From: Candidatus Yanofskybacteria bacterium RIFCSPLOWO2_02_FULL_44_18
GTDB taxonomy: Bacteria; Patescibacteriota; Minisyncoccia; 2-02-FULL-40-12; GWA2-44-9
Length of the DNA: 40,699 nt
Assembly: GCA_001794755.1 (NCBI GenBank)
Contig: MGKT01000006.1
Span: forward strand, 1-40,699
Direction of reading: 5' to 3'
Below the pieces are notes generated by a model that did no database searches, was not told the origin of the DNA, and saw only the letters and a program-made list of their open reading frames with translations. Within the stretch, counting starts at the first letter, position 1. Every line of letters starts with the position of its first letter. Below are positions 1-7,357 of the stretch, piece after piece. Position numbers and translations under genes: made by a program.

Positions 1-36
1 ACCTGGTTAAGGGGACGTTCAGCTTGCCAGGGATAG
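1..36 (+). repeat. 36-bp exact direct repeat, copy 1
   Basis: Bases 1-36 are identical to 1808-1843. Both copies are coding in the same frame for the segment DLVKGTFSLPGI that follows the second membrane helix of a pilin-like module. The match ends at base 37. Its leftward extent cannot be seen because the window starts here. Confidence 0.95.
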
Positions 37-500
37 TCGCGGAAAAAGCCGTGGTAACGCCGATACCCGCCGGAACGGCATGCAAAAAATCTTTTTCGAA
101 TTCTCCGGCCGCCGGCTGTCAAAATACATCCCAGTGCTTAAATATTTCCAGTTACACTTCGAGCCGGGGTTGTGAATCAAATGACGGTGTCTGCTTGGCT
201 TCTCCCCAAACCGCAGCCAAAGTAAAAAAATTAGTCGACCTTTACCTCGCGTCTGATGCCTCTTGTTCAATCAAAATCGCCTCCTCACTGCAAGTTAACG
301 GCGGACCGAGTAAATCGTCCTGCCATAAACCCGGAAATCCGAATTCCGGCACCTGCGTGGATTTTAACATCTCACCCCATCCCAAGTGTTATTTAAATTT
401 TTATTCGGCTGCCGAAAAAGCCGGCGCGGTGTCGTTTATCGATGAGTACGTTTGTAAAGTCGATACCACGACCGGAGGAAACATTCATGTCAATTTTTAA
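1..500 (+). CDS. Pilin-like membrane module fused to an M15-peptidase-like, cysteine-rich domain (5' partial)
   Basis: The frame is open from the first base, so the N-terminal part lies outside the window. The first visible residues, LVKGTFSLPGI, equal the C-terminal tail of the next protein, where they follow two transmembrane helices. This gene therefore probably carried the same pilin-like anchor. After it come about 155 residues with ten cysteines. An SCH segment, then SGTCVDF, then NIHVNF near the end resemble the His/Asp/His zinc ligands of M15 D,D-carboxypeptidases, with a few extra residues between the first His and the Gly. I infer an extracytoplasmic domain acting on, or binding, peptidoglycan peptides. 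Catalysis is not shown; a degenerate binding domain is the alternative. The gene overlaps the next start by 14 bp. Confidence 0.6.
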   Translation, partial: LVKGTFSLPGIVAEKAVVTPIPAGTACKKSFSNSPAAGCQNTSQCLNISSYTSSRGCESNDGVCLASPQTAAKVKKLVDLYLASDASCSIKIASSLQVNGGPSKSSCHKPGNPNSGTCVDFNISPHPKCYLNFYSAAEKAGAVSFIDEYVCKVDTTTGGNIHVNF

Positions 501-1851
501 ATACATCCCGCTTTTGTTTATTGCCGCCAACGCCTTTGCTTTGAATCAGGGCGCTGTTAATTTCGAAGATGCGCCAAAGGCCCAACCTCTTGATTATTAT
601 ATTCAAGCCGATGACGGCTGGTGGCCGTATTTATCGCCTGACGGGAAAAAAGTTGTTTACGGCAATGGCGGCAGCTATCTCGCCGAAATCGGAAAACGAT
701 ATGAATTCATTGATTTACAAAAGATTTTAAATGATACATGCCGTCAATTCACTAATTCCGGACGATGGATAAGCGCGAATAAAATATTGATGGGATGCCT
801 CGACAATGGCGCTGAATTATACGAGGTCGAATACGGCACGTGGAAAACCCGTAAAATTGACACATCGGATGTCGATTCGTCTTTTCTTACTTCACTTACC
901 GGGGGCGGGCTCGTGGCCGGCGATGGCCACTGGGCCGCGGTATACGCGGGCACGCCACTGATTTATGACGGCGCAATTCTCGGTGGCGATGGTGAATTGG
1001 GCCTTCCTGCTATCACAGGCAATCTTTTATACACACCTTGCGATAATGGAACCAACGAAGGCCCTATATGCGTTTATCAAAATTCCCAATTGAAGGATGA
1101 GTTTGAAATTCAAGGCCTTGTCGGCGGAATAGATGCCATAGGCGGCTATGTTGCGTGGGGCGGGTACGGGCCGGGGACGTTCGGCCGCGATCCGAGCGGG
1201 GAAATAATTAATCTCGGTGTGGCCGGCGGACAGTTTGAAGATGGAGCGCCGAAATTATTCAGCGTTGATGGAAAAATATGGATTGGAGCGTTTAACGGAT
1301 TCAATGCTATCTTTCTGCGGCCGTGGGGCCAGAAGGAAGTGATAATCGTAAACGATGCTCCGGCCGCGGCCTGGGATGTTGGTTATGACGGAAAAGACAT
1401 CGTTATTACCGCCGCAAGCGACAAAGGGAAGCTGCATATAATCAAGGTTTCCAAAAATTCGCCCAGAGTTGATTTATGCGGCGATGCATGCTCTGATTTG
1501 CCCGACAGCCAGGTACCAATTACCCAAGTCGCCGCAAGTACAAACGCCTCCTTCTCCTCCCCTCCCCAACCATCAATACCTACCGGATATCCGGGTTTTG
1601 GCCAGCTGATAGCATTAATATTGACATGGGCATTTAGAATAGTGGGGATATCTGTATTTTTGATGGTATTTATCGCCGGTTTACAGTGGTTCATGGCTGG
1701 AAGCAATCCCGGAGCGTATGATCAAGCCAGGAAGAGAGTAACCAATGCCGCCACGGGCGCCGTCTTCCTCTTTGCCGCCTATGTCATTCTCTACACTATT
1801 AATCCAGACCTGGTTAAGGGGACGTTCAGCTTGCCAGGGATAGGATTTTGA
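487..1851 (+). CDS. Secreted beta-rich (propeller-like) ectodomain with C-terminal pilin-like two-helix membrane module
   Basis: Start chosen at 487 because GGAGGA lies at 475-480 and the product then opens with a signal peptide ending near AFA. The protein is 454 residues. Residues about 20-340 hold short repeating blocks such as LSPDGKKVVYGN and VDGKIWIGAF, typical of beta-propeller blades, though I cannot fix the blade number. A Pro/Ser linker near 355-368 leads to helix 1 (about 374-402), a basic loop SNPGAYDQARKRV, helix 2 (about 422-438) and INPDLV. This tail resembles the T4SS pilin family common in Patescibacteria. The predicted topology puts ectodomain and tail outside. Translation is probably coupled to the upstream gene. 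Function is unknown; an adhesin or a surface part of a pilus-like machine is possible. Confidence 0.72.
   Translation: MSIFKYIPLLFIAANAFALNQGAVNFEDAPKAQPLDYYIQADDGWWPYLSPDGKKVVYGNGGSYLAEIGKRYEFIDLQKILNDTCRQFTNSGRWISANKILMGCLDNGAELYEVEYGTWKTRKIDTSDVDSSFLTSLTGGGLVAGDGHWAAVYAGTPLIYDGAILGGDGELGLPAITGNLLYTPCDNGTNEGPICVYQNSQLKDEFEIQGLVGGIDAIGGYVAWGGYGPGTFGRDPSGEIINLGVAGGQFEDGAPKLFSVDGKIWIGAFNGFNAIFLRPWGQKEVIIVNDAPAAAWDVGYDGKDIVITAASDKGKLHIIKVSKNSPRVDLCGDACSDLPDSQVPITQVAASTNASFSSPPQPSIPTGYPGFGQLIALILTWAFRIVGISVFLMVFIAGLQWFMAGSNPGAYDQARKRVTNAATGAVFLFAAYVILYTINPDLVKGTFSLPGIGF
1808..1843 (+). repeat. 36-bp exact direct repeat, copy 2
   Basis: Identical to bases 1-36 and in the same coding frame. It covers the end of the pilin-like module. 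Here the gene stops three codons after the shared LPGI, whereas copy 1 continues into a 150-residue domain. Confidence 0.95.
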
Positions 1852-1864
1852 TTAATATATCCAT

Positions 1865-2302
1865 ATGTCATACTTAATCGGTTTAATAATAATTCTAGGC
1901 CTTATTTTCACCGTCGGAATAAAAACCGACTTACTTGGATCCAACATGCTTGAAAATATTAAAGCGAAAATCGACACGACAATATTTCCCAAGTCCGAAA
2001 GAGAAATCGTTATTGATAATTTGAACGAGGGAATCGATACCCTTAATTCAAGTTTGTCATCTTCTCTAAACAACATCCTCAAGTCAAAAGACATATCGGC
2101 CAAGGACAAGGCGGCGATTCAAAAGGCCGTCAATGCGTTAAAAGATGTGAAGGAAAAGGCGAAAACTGCCAAAGAATTGACAGCCCAAGACAAGGGCATA
2201 ATTAAAACTATCAGCGAAAAAATCACCGATTTAATTTCCGGTGAATCTGGCCCGGAGCCGACATCAATTCCGCCCCAGTGTAAGATGGTTTGCGACGAAT
2301 AA
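1865..2302 (+). CDS. Small membrane-anchored, coiled-coil-like hypothetical protein
   Basis: The protein is 145 residues. An N-terminal hydrophobic helix (about 3-20) is followed by a charged, Lys/Glu/Asp/Ser-rich region with heptad-like spacing (about 28-125), suggesting one anchor and a long helical rod. The tail has Pro-rich residues and two cysteines (QCKMVCDE). It starts 13 bp after the preceding gene and ends one base before the next ATG, so it is probably in the same transcript. I do not recognise a family. By position it may work with the two pilin-like surface proteins upstream. Confidence 0.6.
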   Translation: MSYLIGLIIILGLIFTVGIKTDLLGSNMLENIKAKIDTTIFPKSEREIVIDNLNEGIDTLNSSLSSSLNNILKSKDISAKDKAAIQKAVNALKDVKEKAKTAKELTAQDKGIIKTISEKITDLISGESGPEPTSIPPQCKMVCDE

Positions 2303-2303
2303 C

Positions 2304-3311
2304 ATGAAAATATATTTTTTTGAAAATTCCGCCGAGGATAATGCCATTGTCTCATCTTTAATTCTCGGGCATGAACTATTTTTTTCCGACAAAAAATTGA
2401 ACGTGGAAAACGCTGATTCGGCGGCGGATGCCGATATCATATCCGTATTCGTGAATTCCGTGGTCAACAAAGAAATTTTGGATCGTTTACCCAATCTTAA
2501 ACATATATCAACGCGATCAACCGGATACGACCATGTTGATGTCGACAACGCGAAACAAAGGGGCATTTCCGTGTCATACGTTCCCTCGTATGGATCAGAA
2601 ACTGTCGCCGAATTTACATTCGCGCTGATATTGGCCCTGAACAGGAAAATATTTCCGGCCTATCATCAATTGCGTGAATCGACTGATTACAATATCTCAA
2701 ATTTGGGCGGATTTGAACTTAAGGGCAAAACTTTGGGCATTATCGGCACCGGCCGCATCGGCAAGAATGTCGCGCGCATAGCCAAAAACGGATTTCAAAT
2801 GAACGTCATCGCCTTTGACGCATTTAAAGACGAGGGCTTCGCCTGTGAAATGGGGTTTGAATACGTGGATTTGGACAGTCTGCTTTCTCAATCCGATATC
2901 ATATCTCTTCATGTGCCGTATACGAATGACACACATCATTTGTTAAATAAGGAAAACATGGGGAAAATAAAGAAAGGGGCATATTTGATTAACACCGCCC
3001 GCGGAGAAATCGTGGAAACGGAAGCCCTTCTGCAGTCCCTTCATGACGGCATTCTGGGAGGCGCGGGGCTGGATGTTTTGGAAGGAGAGAGACCGCTCAA
3101 AGAGGAAATGGAAATATTTTCCGACCGCATTCCGGACAATGAAAATGATGTCAAAGCGATTGTACAAGACCACGTATTGATTGACATGCCCAATGTCATC
3201 GTTACACCTCATATCGCCTTTTTTACTGCTGAGGCCAAGAGTGAAATATTAAAGACTGCTTGTGAAAACATTGATTCCTTCATTTTCGGAAAAGCCGGAA
3301 ATAATATATGA
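2304..3311 (+). CDS. D-isomer-specific 2-hydroxyacid dehydrogenase, D-lactate dehydrogenase-like
   Basis: The start at ATG 2304 gives 335 residues, normal for the family, and begins at MKIYFFEN as D-lactate dehydrogenases do. The NAD-binding motif GTGRIG is at 148-153. The expected catalytic residues are Arg233 (NTARGE), Glu260 (LDVLEGE) and His303 (TPHIAFFT). The likely reaction is NADH-dependent reduction of pyruvate to D-lactate. The reading frame is open further upstream, but that part only overlaps the preceding gene. It overlaps the enolase gene by 4 bp (ATGA). Sitting with enolase and pyruvate kinase, it would complete a route to lactate and regenerate NAD. Another 2-ketoacid substrate cannot be excluded. 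Confidence 0.88.
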   Translation: MKIYFFENSAEDNAIVSSLILGHELFFSDKKLNVENADSAADADIISVFVNSVVNKEILDRLPNLKHISTRSTGYDHVDVDNAKQRGISVSYVPSYGSETVAEFTFALILALNRKIFPAYHQLRESTDYNISNLGGFELKGKTLGIIGTGRIGKNVARIAKNGFQMNVIAFDAFKDEGFACEMGFEYVDLDSLLSQSDIISLHVPYTNDTHHLLNKENMGKIKKGAYLINTARGEIVETEALLQSLHDGILGGAGLDVLEGERPLKEEMEIFSDRIPDNENDVKAIVQDHVLIDMPNVIVTPHIAFFTAEAKSEILKTACENIDSFIFGKAGNNI

Positions 3312-4525
3312 GGATACGAAATATTTCAGTTGAAAAAATATTAAATTCGCGGAGTGATTTTACGATTTCAGTTACGGTTGTTACGGAAAACGGCCGAGGC
3401 ACATTCTCTGTTCCTTCGGGCGCCAGCACGGGATCGCGCGAGGCACATGAGATAAAAGACATAAACAGAAGCATAGCTAACATTAACGGTATCGTCGCGC
3501 CCAAATTAATCGGCGCTGACGCTCAAAACCAGTCTGAAATAGATTCGATTCTTCAGGAGATGGACGGCAGTCAGGATAAGTCGAATTTAGGCGGAAACGT
3601 ATTAATCGGAGTCAGTGTCGCCTGCGCTAAGGCCGCGGCCAAGAGCCTTAATTTGGAGCCATGGCAGTATTTGAGAGGTATCGAAGACATGAAAACATCT
3701 AGGCCTGTCCCCTATCTTTTTTTTAATTTGATTAACGGGGGCAAACACGCCCGATCCAAACTTCCGTTTCAGGAATATCACATCGTGCCGCAAACGATGT
3801 CCGTATCGGAGTCGTTGGAAATTTCATCGGCCGTTATGAAGAACGTCCGAGATATCGTCGCTTCGGAAATGTCCCAGTCTTACGCTAATCTCGGTGATGA
3901 GGGTGGTGTTACAATCGACACGGGCGAGATAGTCGACACTGATGACGTAAAAAAGCCTCTGCAAATTTTGACCCATGCGATTCAGAATACCGGCTATTCG
4001 AGCATGACGAGACTGTCCATGGATGTGGCGGCCTCAACGTTTTACATGAATAATTCATATCAAATCGGTGGAATGAGCATGACTGCATCTGATTTAGCCA
4101 CCATATATTCCGAGATGACTCGCGATTTTGATATCATGGCCATCGAAGATCCTTTTGAGGAGAATGATTTTGTCTCATTCAGAAATTTAAAAAATTCCCA
4201 TTCCGGCCTATATGTCGTTGGCGACGATCTGACGGTGACAAATCCGGGTATGCTAAACAAAGCTTTAAAAGAGGATTCAATAAATTCTATTATCATAAAA
4301 CCCAACCAAATCGGCACGCTGACGGAAACGCTTCAAACAATGAAAATTGCCAGAGAAAACAACATAGAATGCATTGTCAGCCATAGGAGCGGAGAAACAG
4401 ACGATGACTTTATCGCCGATTTATCTTACGCTTTTGGCTGTTTCGGCCTCAAAGCCGGAGCGCCAAATCGGGGCGAAAGAATCGCAAAATATAACCGCCT
4501 ACTACACATATCAACCAATGCCTAG
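3308..4525 (+). CDS. eno: Enolase (phosphopyruvate hydratase), divergent and slightly short
   Basis: The 405-residue protein keeps the enolase signatures: SGASTGSREA (37-46), His147 (GGKHA), Glu156, Glu198 (GDEGG), metal ligands Asp239, Glu280 and Asp306, Lys331 (IIIKPNQIGTLTETL), SHRSGET at 358-364, and Lys382. It should convert 2-phosphoglycerate to phosphoenolpyruvate. The N-terminal loop, usually DSRGNPT, reads NSRSDFT, and the GEHADN-type loop reads GKHARS. The protein is about 20-25 residues shorter than common bacterial enolases. Catalytic groups are intact, so activity is likely. It overlaps the dehydrogenase by 4 bp and the pyruvate kinase by 8 bp. Confidence 0.92.
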   Translation: MRIRNISVEKILNSRSDFTISVTVVTENGRGTFSVPSGASTGSREAHEIKDINRSIANINGIVAPKLIGADAQNQSEIDSILQEMDGSQDKSNLGGNVLIGVSVACAKAAAKSLNLEPWQYLRGIEDMKTSRPVPYLFFNLINGGKHARSKLPFQEYHIVPQTMSVSESLEISSAVMKNVRDIVASEMSQSYANLGDEGGVTIDTGEIVDTDDVKKPLQILTHAIQNTGYSSMTRLSMDVAASTFYMNNSYQIGGMSMTASDLATIYSEMTRDFDIMAIEDPFEENDFVSFRNLKNSHSGLYVVGDDLTVTNPGMLNKALKEDSINSIIIKPNQIGTLTETLQTMKIARENNIECIVSHRSGETDDDFIADLSYAFGCFGLKAGAPNRGERIAKYNRLLHISTNA

Positions 4526-5312
4526 CCGAGCCCAAATAATTGCCACAATCGGACCCGCGTCGAGCGGAATAGATGTTCTTCGGGAAATGATGACGCATCA
4601 GATGGATGTCGCTCGTTTGAATTTTTCATGGGGCAGCCACGACGAGCACGCACGTTACATATCAAATATCAGATTACTGGCCGGCGAAGCAAATAAAAAA
4701 ATTCCAATCATCCAGGATCTTTCCGGGCCGAGAATTCAAACCGGCGCGGGCCATAAATTTGATGACGCGAGTGAAATTATTACCGACAAAGATATTTTGG
4801 ATTTAAGATTCGGCATTGAGCAGAATGTTGATTATGTTGCCATGTCATTTGTCGGAACCGATACTGATATCGTCAAGATGAAAGATGAGATAAAAAAATA
4901 TGGTGCTCGGATTCCGGTTATCGCGAAGATTGAAAGAAAAATAGCTATTGAGAATATTGACAACATCCTGCTTGTCGCCGACGCGATTATGATTGGCCGC
5001 GGCGATATGGCCAACGATGTGCCGTTTGAGCAAATTCCCTTCATCCAGCAAGAACTGATAAACAAGTCCAAGGCCTTTAAAAAACCTGTGATAGTGGCCA
5101 CCCAAATGCTTTTAACTATGGTCAATAATCCTGAACCGACTCGGGCCGAATTGACTGATGTATCTCAAGCCATTACTCAAGGCGCTGACGCCTTGATGCT
5201 GTCTGAAGAGACGGCTATCGGCAAATATCCGGCTAAAGCCATTGATATCATGGAGCGGCTTATTCTGGAAGCCGAGAAGCACGGCCAGACCCCCGATTGC
5301 TGCCATCTATAA
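4518..5312 (+). CDS. pyk: Minimal pyruvate kinase (barrel domain only)
   Basis: Start ATG 4518 overlaps the end of enolase by 8 bp; the longer open frame has no family similarity before that Met. The protein is 264 residues against about 470 in usual enzymes. Visible motifs: TIGPAS (10-15), Arg33/Asn35/Ser37 in ARLNFSWGS, DLSGPRIQTG (67-76), KIE (137-139, catalytic Lys137), GRGD (metal-binding Asp163), ATQML with Thr195, PTRAE, and MLSEETA. The lid B domain, normally about 95 residues between the GPKIRTG motif and the LTEKD segment, is replaced by about ten residues, and the C-terminal allosteric domain is absent. It probably makes ATP and pyruvate from PEP without allosteric control. Changed positions: His to Trp in NFSHG, Lys to Arg in GPK, Gly to Glu in LSGET. 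Confidence 0.85.
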   Translation: MPSRAQIIATIGPASSGIDVLREMMTHQMDVARLNFSWGSHDEHARYISNIRLLAGEANKKIPIIQDLSGPRIQTGAGHKFDDASEIITDKDILDLRFGIEQNVDYVAMSFVGTDTDIVKMKDEIKKYGARIPVIAKIERKIAIENIDNILLVADAIMIGRGDMANDVPFEQIPFIQQELINKSKAFKKPVIVATQMLLTMVNNPEPTRAELTDVSQAITQGADALMLSEETAIGKYPAKAIDIMERLILEAEKHGQTPDCCHL

Positions 5313-5343
5313 CATAATCCCGCCATTGGCGGGATTATGTTAT
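5309..5343. terminator. Bidirectional intrinsic terminator
   Basis: A 16-bp perfect stem (5309-5324 with 5328-5343) has a three-base loop ATT. Its left arm contains the pyruvate kinase stop codon. AT-rich sequence follows on both sides. It lies between convergent genes and can stop transcription from either direction. Confidence 0.88.
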
Positions 5344-5364
5344 CTAATTTTAACATCTATATAT

Positions 5365-5583
5365 CTACTCACTGGTATCCCCTTTACCTATTTCCTCATT
5401 TACTTCGGCAGTATTGTCATATGACTTATCGGGCAATCTCCTAAGTGCGCCCAATATGTCTTCGCCGGCCCCTTTTTCCGTGGCATTGGAAATAATTTCA
5501 TCTTTCTCGGCCGGAAAATTAAGACCCTGCAGATATTGCTGAACCTGGCCCGGATTTATGTTAGCCATAGGGGTATATGACAT
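5365..5583 (-). CDS. DUF2795 family small protein
   Basis: The 72-residue protein matches the DUF2795 pattern: a QVQQYLQGLNFPAEKDEI helix-turn segment, then GAGEDILGALRRLPDKSYD, then a short helix AEVNEEI. This family is a small helical fold of unknown biochemical role, common in actinobacteria and other lineages. Two in-frame ATG codons lie at the front (5583 and 5568); the family match begins just after the second, so either could be used, and neither has a clear ribosome-binding site. It is the last gene of the minus-strand group and ends just before the shared terminator. Confidence 0.75.
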   Translation of the reverse strand: MSYTPMANINPGQVQQYLQGLNFPAEKDEIISNATEKGAGEDILGALRRLPDKSYDNTAEVNEEIGKGDTSE

Positions 5584-5597
5584 ATCCGCACAAGCGA

Positions 5598-5618
5598 CAT
5601 CGGAACAGTGTTCCGATG
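5598..5618. repeat. Inverted repeat upstream of the DUF2795 gene
   Basis: CATCGGAA and TTCCGATG form a perfect 8-bp stem around a five-base loop, 15 bp upstream of the DUF2795 start. No T-run follows on either strand, so it is more like an operator or mRNA hairpin than a terminator. No regulator is identified. Confidence 0.5.
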
Positions 5619-5662
5619 ATTTGGCGAAAAAATGTAAGTTAATACCCCGGAATTGTATTTTT

Positions 5663-6187
5663 TTATCGTGAACTGGCCATGAAATTACTGTTCGCCCAAT
5701 TTACAATTATTCCGAATACGATTCCCAATATCATTCCGCCCAGAATATCTGTCGGCCAGTGAACCCCGCCTGCGATTCTGGCGATTCCGATTACAAAACC
5801 AGAAATATACGCGAACCACGCCATTTTTTTATTAACGGCATACATAACCGTTCCCAGCGTGAAAAAAAACATCGCGTGGCCGGAGGGAAACGAATAGTTA
5901 GAGTCGAAAATTAAATTGTTTATATCCAAAAATGTAAACGGCCTGGGGCTTTGGTAATAAATACGAATCAAACTTACAATGCCATATCTTGCGAAAAAAG
6001 CCGAAATCAATCCTAAAATTATAGCCCGTGAATATTTTCTTTCGTCGGCCATGTAATACCAAAAGGCCAGGAGAATAAAAATCCCGCCGGCTATCATGGC
6101 AAAGTAAGTGCCAAAAAATATTATTACCGAATCAAAAAATATATTTTGGCCGGAAACTGAAAAAATTAGATAAAAAAGTTTTTCCAT
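5663..6187 (-). CDS. PAP2-family membrane phosphatase (undecaprenyl-diphosphatase-like)
   Basis: The 174-residue protein has about five hydrophobic helices. The three phosphatase motifs are present: motif 1 as Arg75 then six residues then Arg82-Pro83 (Lys is usual at the first position), motif 2 PSGHA at 101-105, and motif 3 with Arg137, His143 and Asp147 in the segment ARIAGGVHWPTD (the usual Ser is Ala). The histidines and arginines needed for catalysis are there. Likely role: dephosphorylation of undecaprenyl diphosphate or a related lipid phosphate on the outer face of the membrane, recycling the carrier used for peptidoglycan and glycan export. Substrate is inferred from the family only. 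Confidence 0.85.
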   Translation of the reverse strand: MEKLFYLIFSVSGQNIFFDSVIIFFGTYFAMIAGGIFILLAFWYYMADERKYSRAIILGLISAFFARYGIVSLIRIYYQSPRPFTFLDINNLIFDSNYSFPSGHAMFFFTLGTVMYAVNKKMAWFAYISGFVIGIARIAGGVHWPTDILGGMILGIVFGIIVNWANSNFMASSR

Positions 6188-6204
6188 TTTTACAGACTCA
6201 CTCT

Positions 6205-6279
6205 CTAATGCATTTCAAAAATTTTTTGGACGTAATCAATATCTTCTTTTCTTAGTTCTCTTATTATTCCCTTAAACAT
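6205..6279 (-). pseudogene. Probable remnant of a GNAT acetyltransferase N-terminus
   Basis: A 24-codon open frame, from ATG at 6279 to a TAG stop at 6205, encodes a product opening with MFKGIIRELRKEDID, followed by VQKIFEMH. This is the usual first strand and helix of GNAT N-acetyltransferases. The rest of the domain is absent, and the PAP2 gene follows 18 bp later. I read it as a truncated fragment left by deletion. A chance match is possible because it is short. Confidence 0.4.
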
Positions 6280-6307
6280 TGATTAAAATTTTATGCTTAT
6301 TTCGAAT

Positions 6308-6988
6308 TTACCAATCTGTCTTCTTGCCTAATCTCCAAAATTTACCAGTTTCTTTGACGTCAGTCACTAATTTAAAAATATCATCGGCTGCCTGTTCTGG
6401 AGTTCGATCTGGTCCCTCTGTATCAGTGGCAACCATATATCCCATATCTGATTTAACCCATCCAGGAGCTAAAGATGAAACAATGATACCTTTGGATTCT
6501 AGACGAAAAGCCAGATGACGCGTATACATATTCAGCGCAGCTTTAGAAATGCGATAACCAGAAGATGTCTCGTCATCCAATATTGGAGCTGATATGGAAC
6601 CGTAGCCAGAATTTAGATTTACTACGTGGCCCTCTTTCTGCAATAACGGAATTAGGCGCTCTGTTAAGTCAACTACTCCCACAACATTAATCTCTAATGT
6701 ATTTCTAACTTTTACTGAATCAGCGGTTGTATCTTGTGCATCAAGAAGGATGCCTGCATTGTTAATTAATGCGTCAATATTCGGGCTGATTTTTTTTATT
6801 TCTTCGACCGCTCCGGCAATACTTTCGGGATCGCCCTGATTATACTTTATCGCAAATAAATTCTCAGCTTGAATCGGCATTTGAGTATTCAGATATGTGC
6901 CAATAACCCGCCAGTTTTCGGCTAGAAATTTCTTAGCCGTCGCCAATCCTATCCCTCTGCTTGCTCCAGTTATTACAATGGTCTTCAT
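6308..6988 (-). CDS. Short-chain dehydrogenase/reductase (SDR family)
   Basis: The 226-residue protein has the classical SDR features: TGASRGIG cofactor loop at about 7-14, NNAG at about 75-78, an NLNSGYGS strand before the active site, and the catalytic YRISK (Tyr-x-x-x-Lys). It is an NAD(P)-dependent oxidoreductase of unknown substrate, probably cytoplasmic. It starts 4 bp after the restored end of the frameshifted ASCH gene, so the two were probably co-transcribed. Downstream are only the GNAT remnant and the PAP2 gene, which do not suggest a pathway. Confidence 0.88.
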   Translation of the reverse strand: MKTIVITGASRGIGLATAKKFLAENWRVIGTYLNTQMPIQAENLFAIKYNQGDPESIAGAVEEIKKISPNIDALINNAGILLDAQDTTADSVKVRNTLEINVVGVVDLTERLIPLLQKEGHVVNLNSGYGSISAPILDDETSSGYRISKAALNMYTRHLAFRLESKGIIVSSLAPGWVKSDMGYMVATDTEGPDRTPEQAADDIFKLVTDVKETGKFWRLGKKTDW

Positions 6989-6992
6989 AAAA

Positions 6993-7333
6993 TTATTCTA
7001 ATTCTAGTGCAATCAAGCCAAACTTTTTAATTTTCTCTTTGTAATTCGGATATTTATATAATTCTTCTTGCCATTTTTTTCTGAATTTAATTCGGGCATT
7101 ATCCGTTTTAAATTATACGAGCGCAATAAGGACCTGACTGTTGTAAATATTTTTGCCTTTTTAACTTTTTTCTGGAATCTGTCTTTCCCGCAAACCAAAA
7201 CTACTGAGTCTCCGCTCTGGATGTTTCGGTATTTTTCCGAAGCGGCCCTAGTTTCCACAGTTTTCCTGCCGGATTTTATATTCAGAAAAATGTCTTTATT
7301 TACTGCTCTGAATCGTAAAGTGTATTTAGGCAT
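6993..7333 (-). pseudogene. ASCH-domain protein gene with a one-base frameshift in a poly-A run
   Basis: The frame from 7333 gives 106 residues with an ASCH-like start (FLNIKSGRKTVETRAASEKY, then SGDSVVLVCG), then ends in a Lys/Asn-rich tail at 7013. A run of seven A (plus-strand T at 7074-7080) precedes this tail. With one more A, the frame continues as EELYKYPNYKEKIKKFGLIA and stops at 6993; this is the normal ASCH ending (YYPGYKEKIKKYG-type). So a base is missing: a real mutation, a sequencing error, or slippage. ASCH domains bind RNA or modified nucleosides; the role here is unknown. Start at 7333 fits family length. Confidence 0.78.
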
Positions 7334-7357
7334 ATAATTACGTGATAATATTTTTAC

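Noticed and set aside
5598-5618. Terminator after the PAP2 gene
   Set aside because: The hairpin lacks a T-run on both strands; listed only as an inverted repeat.
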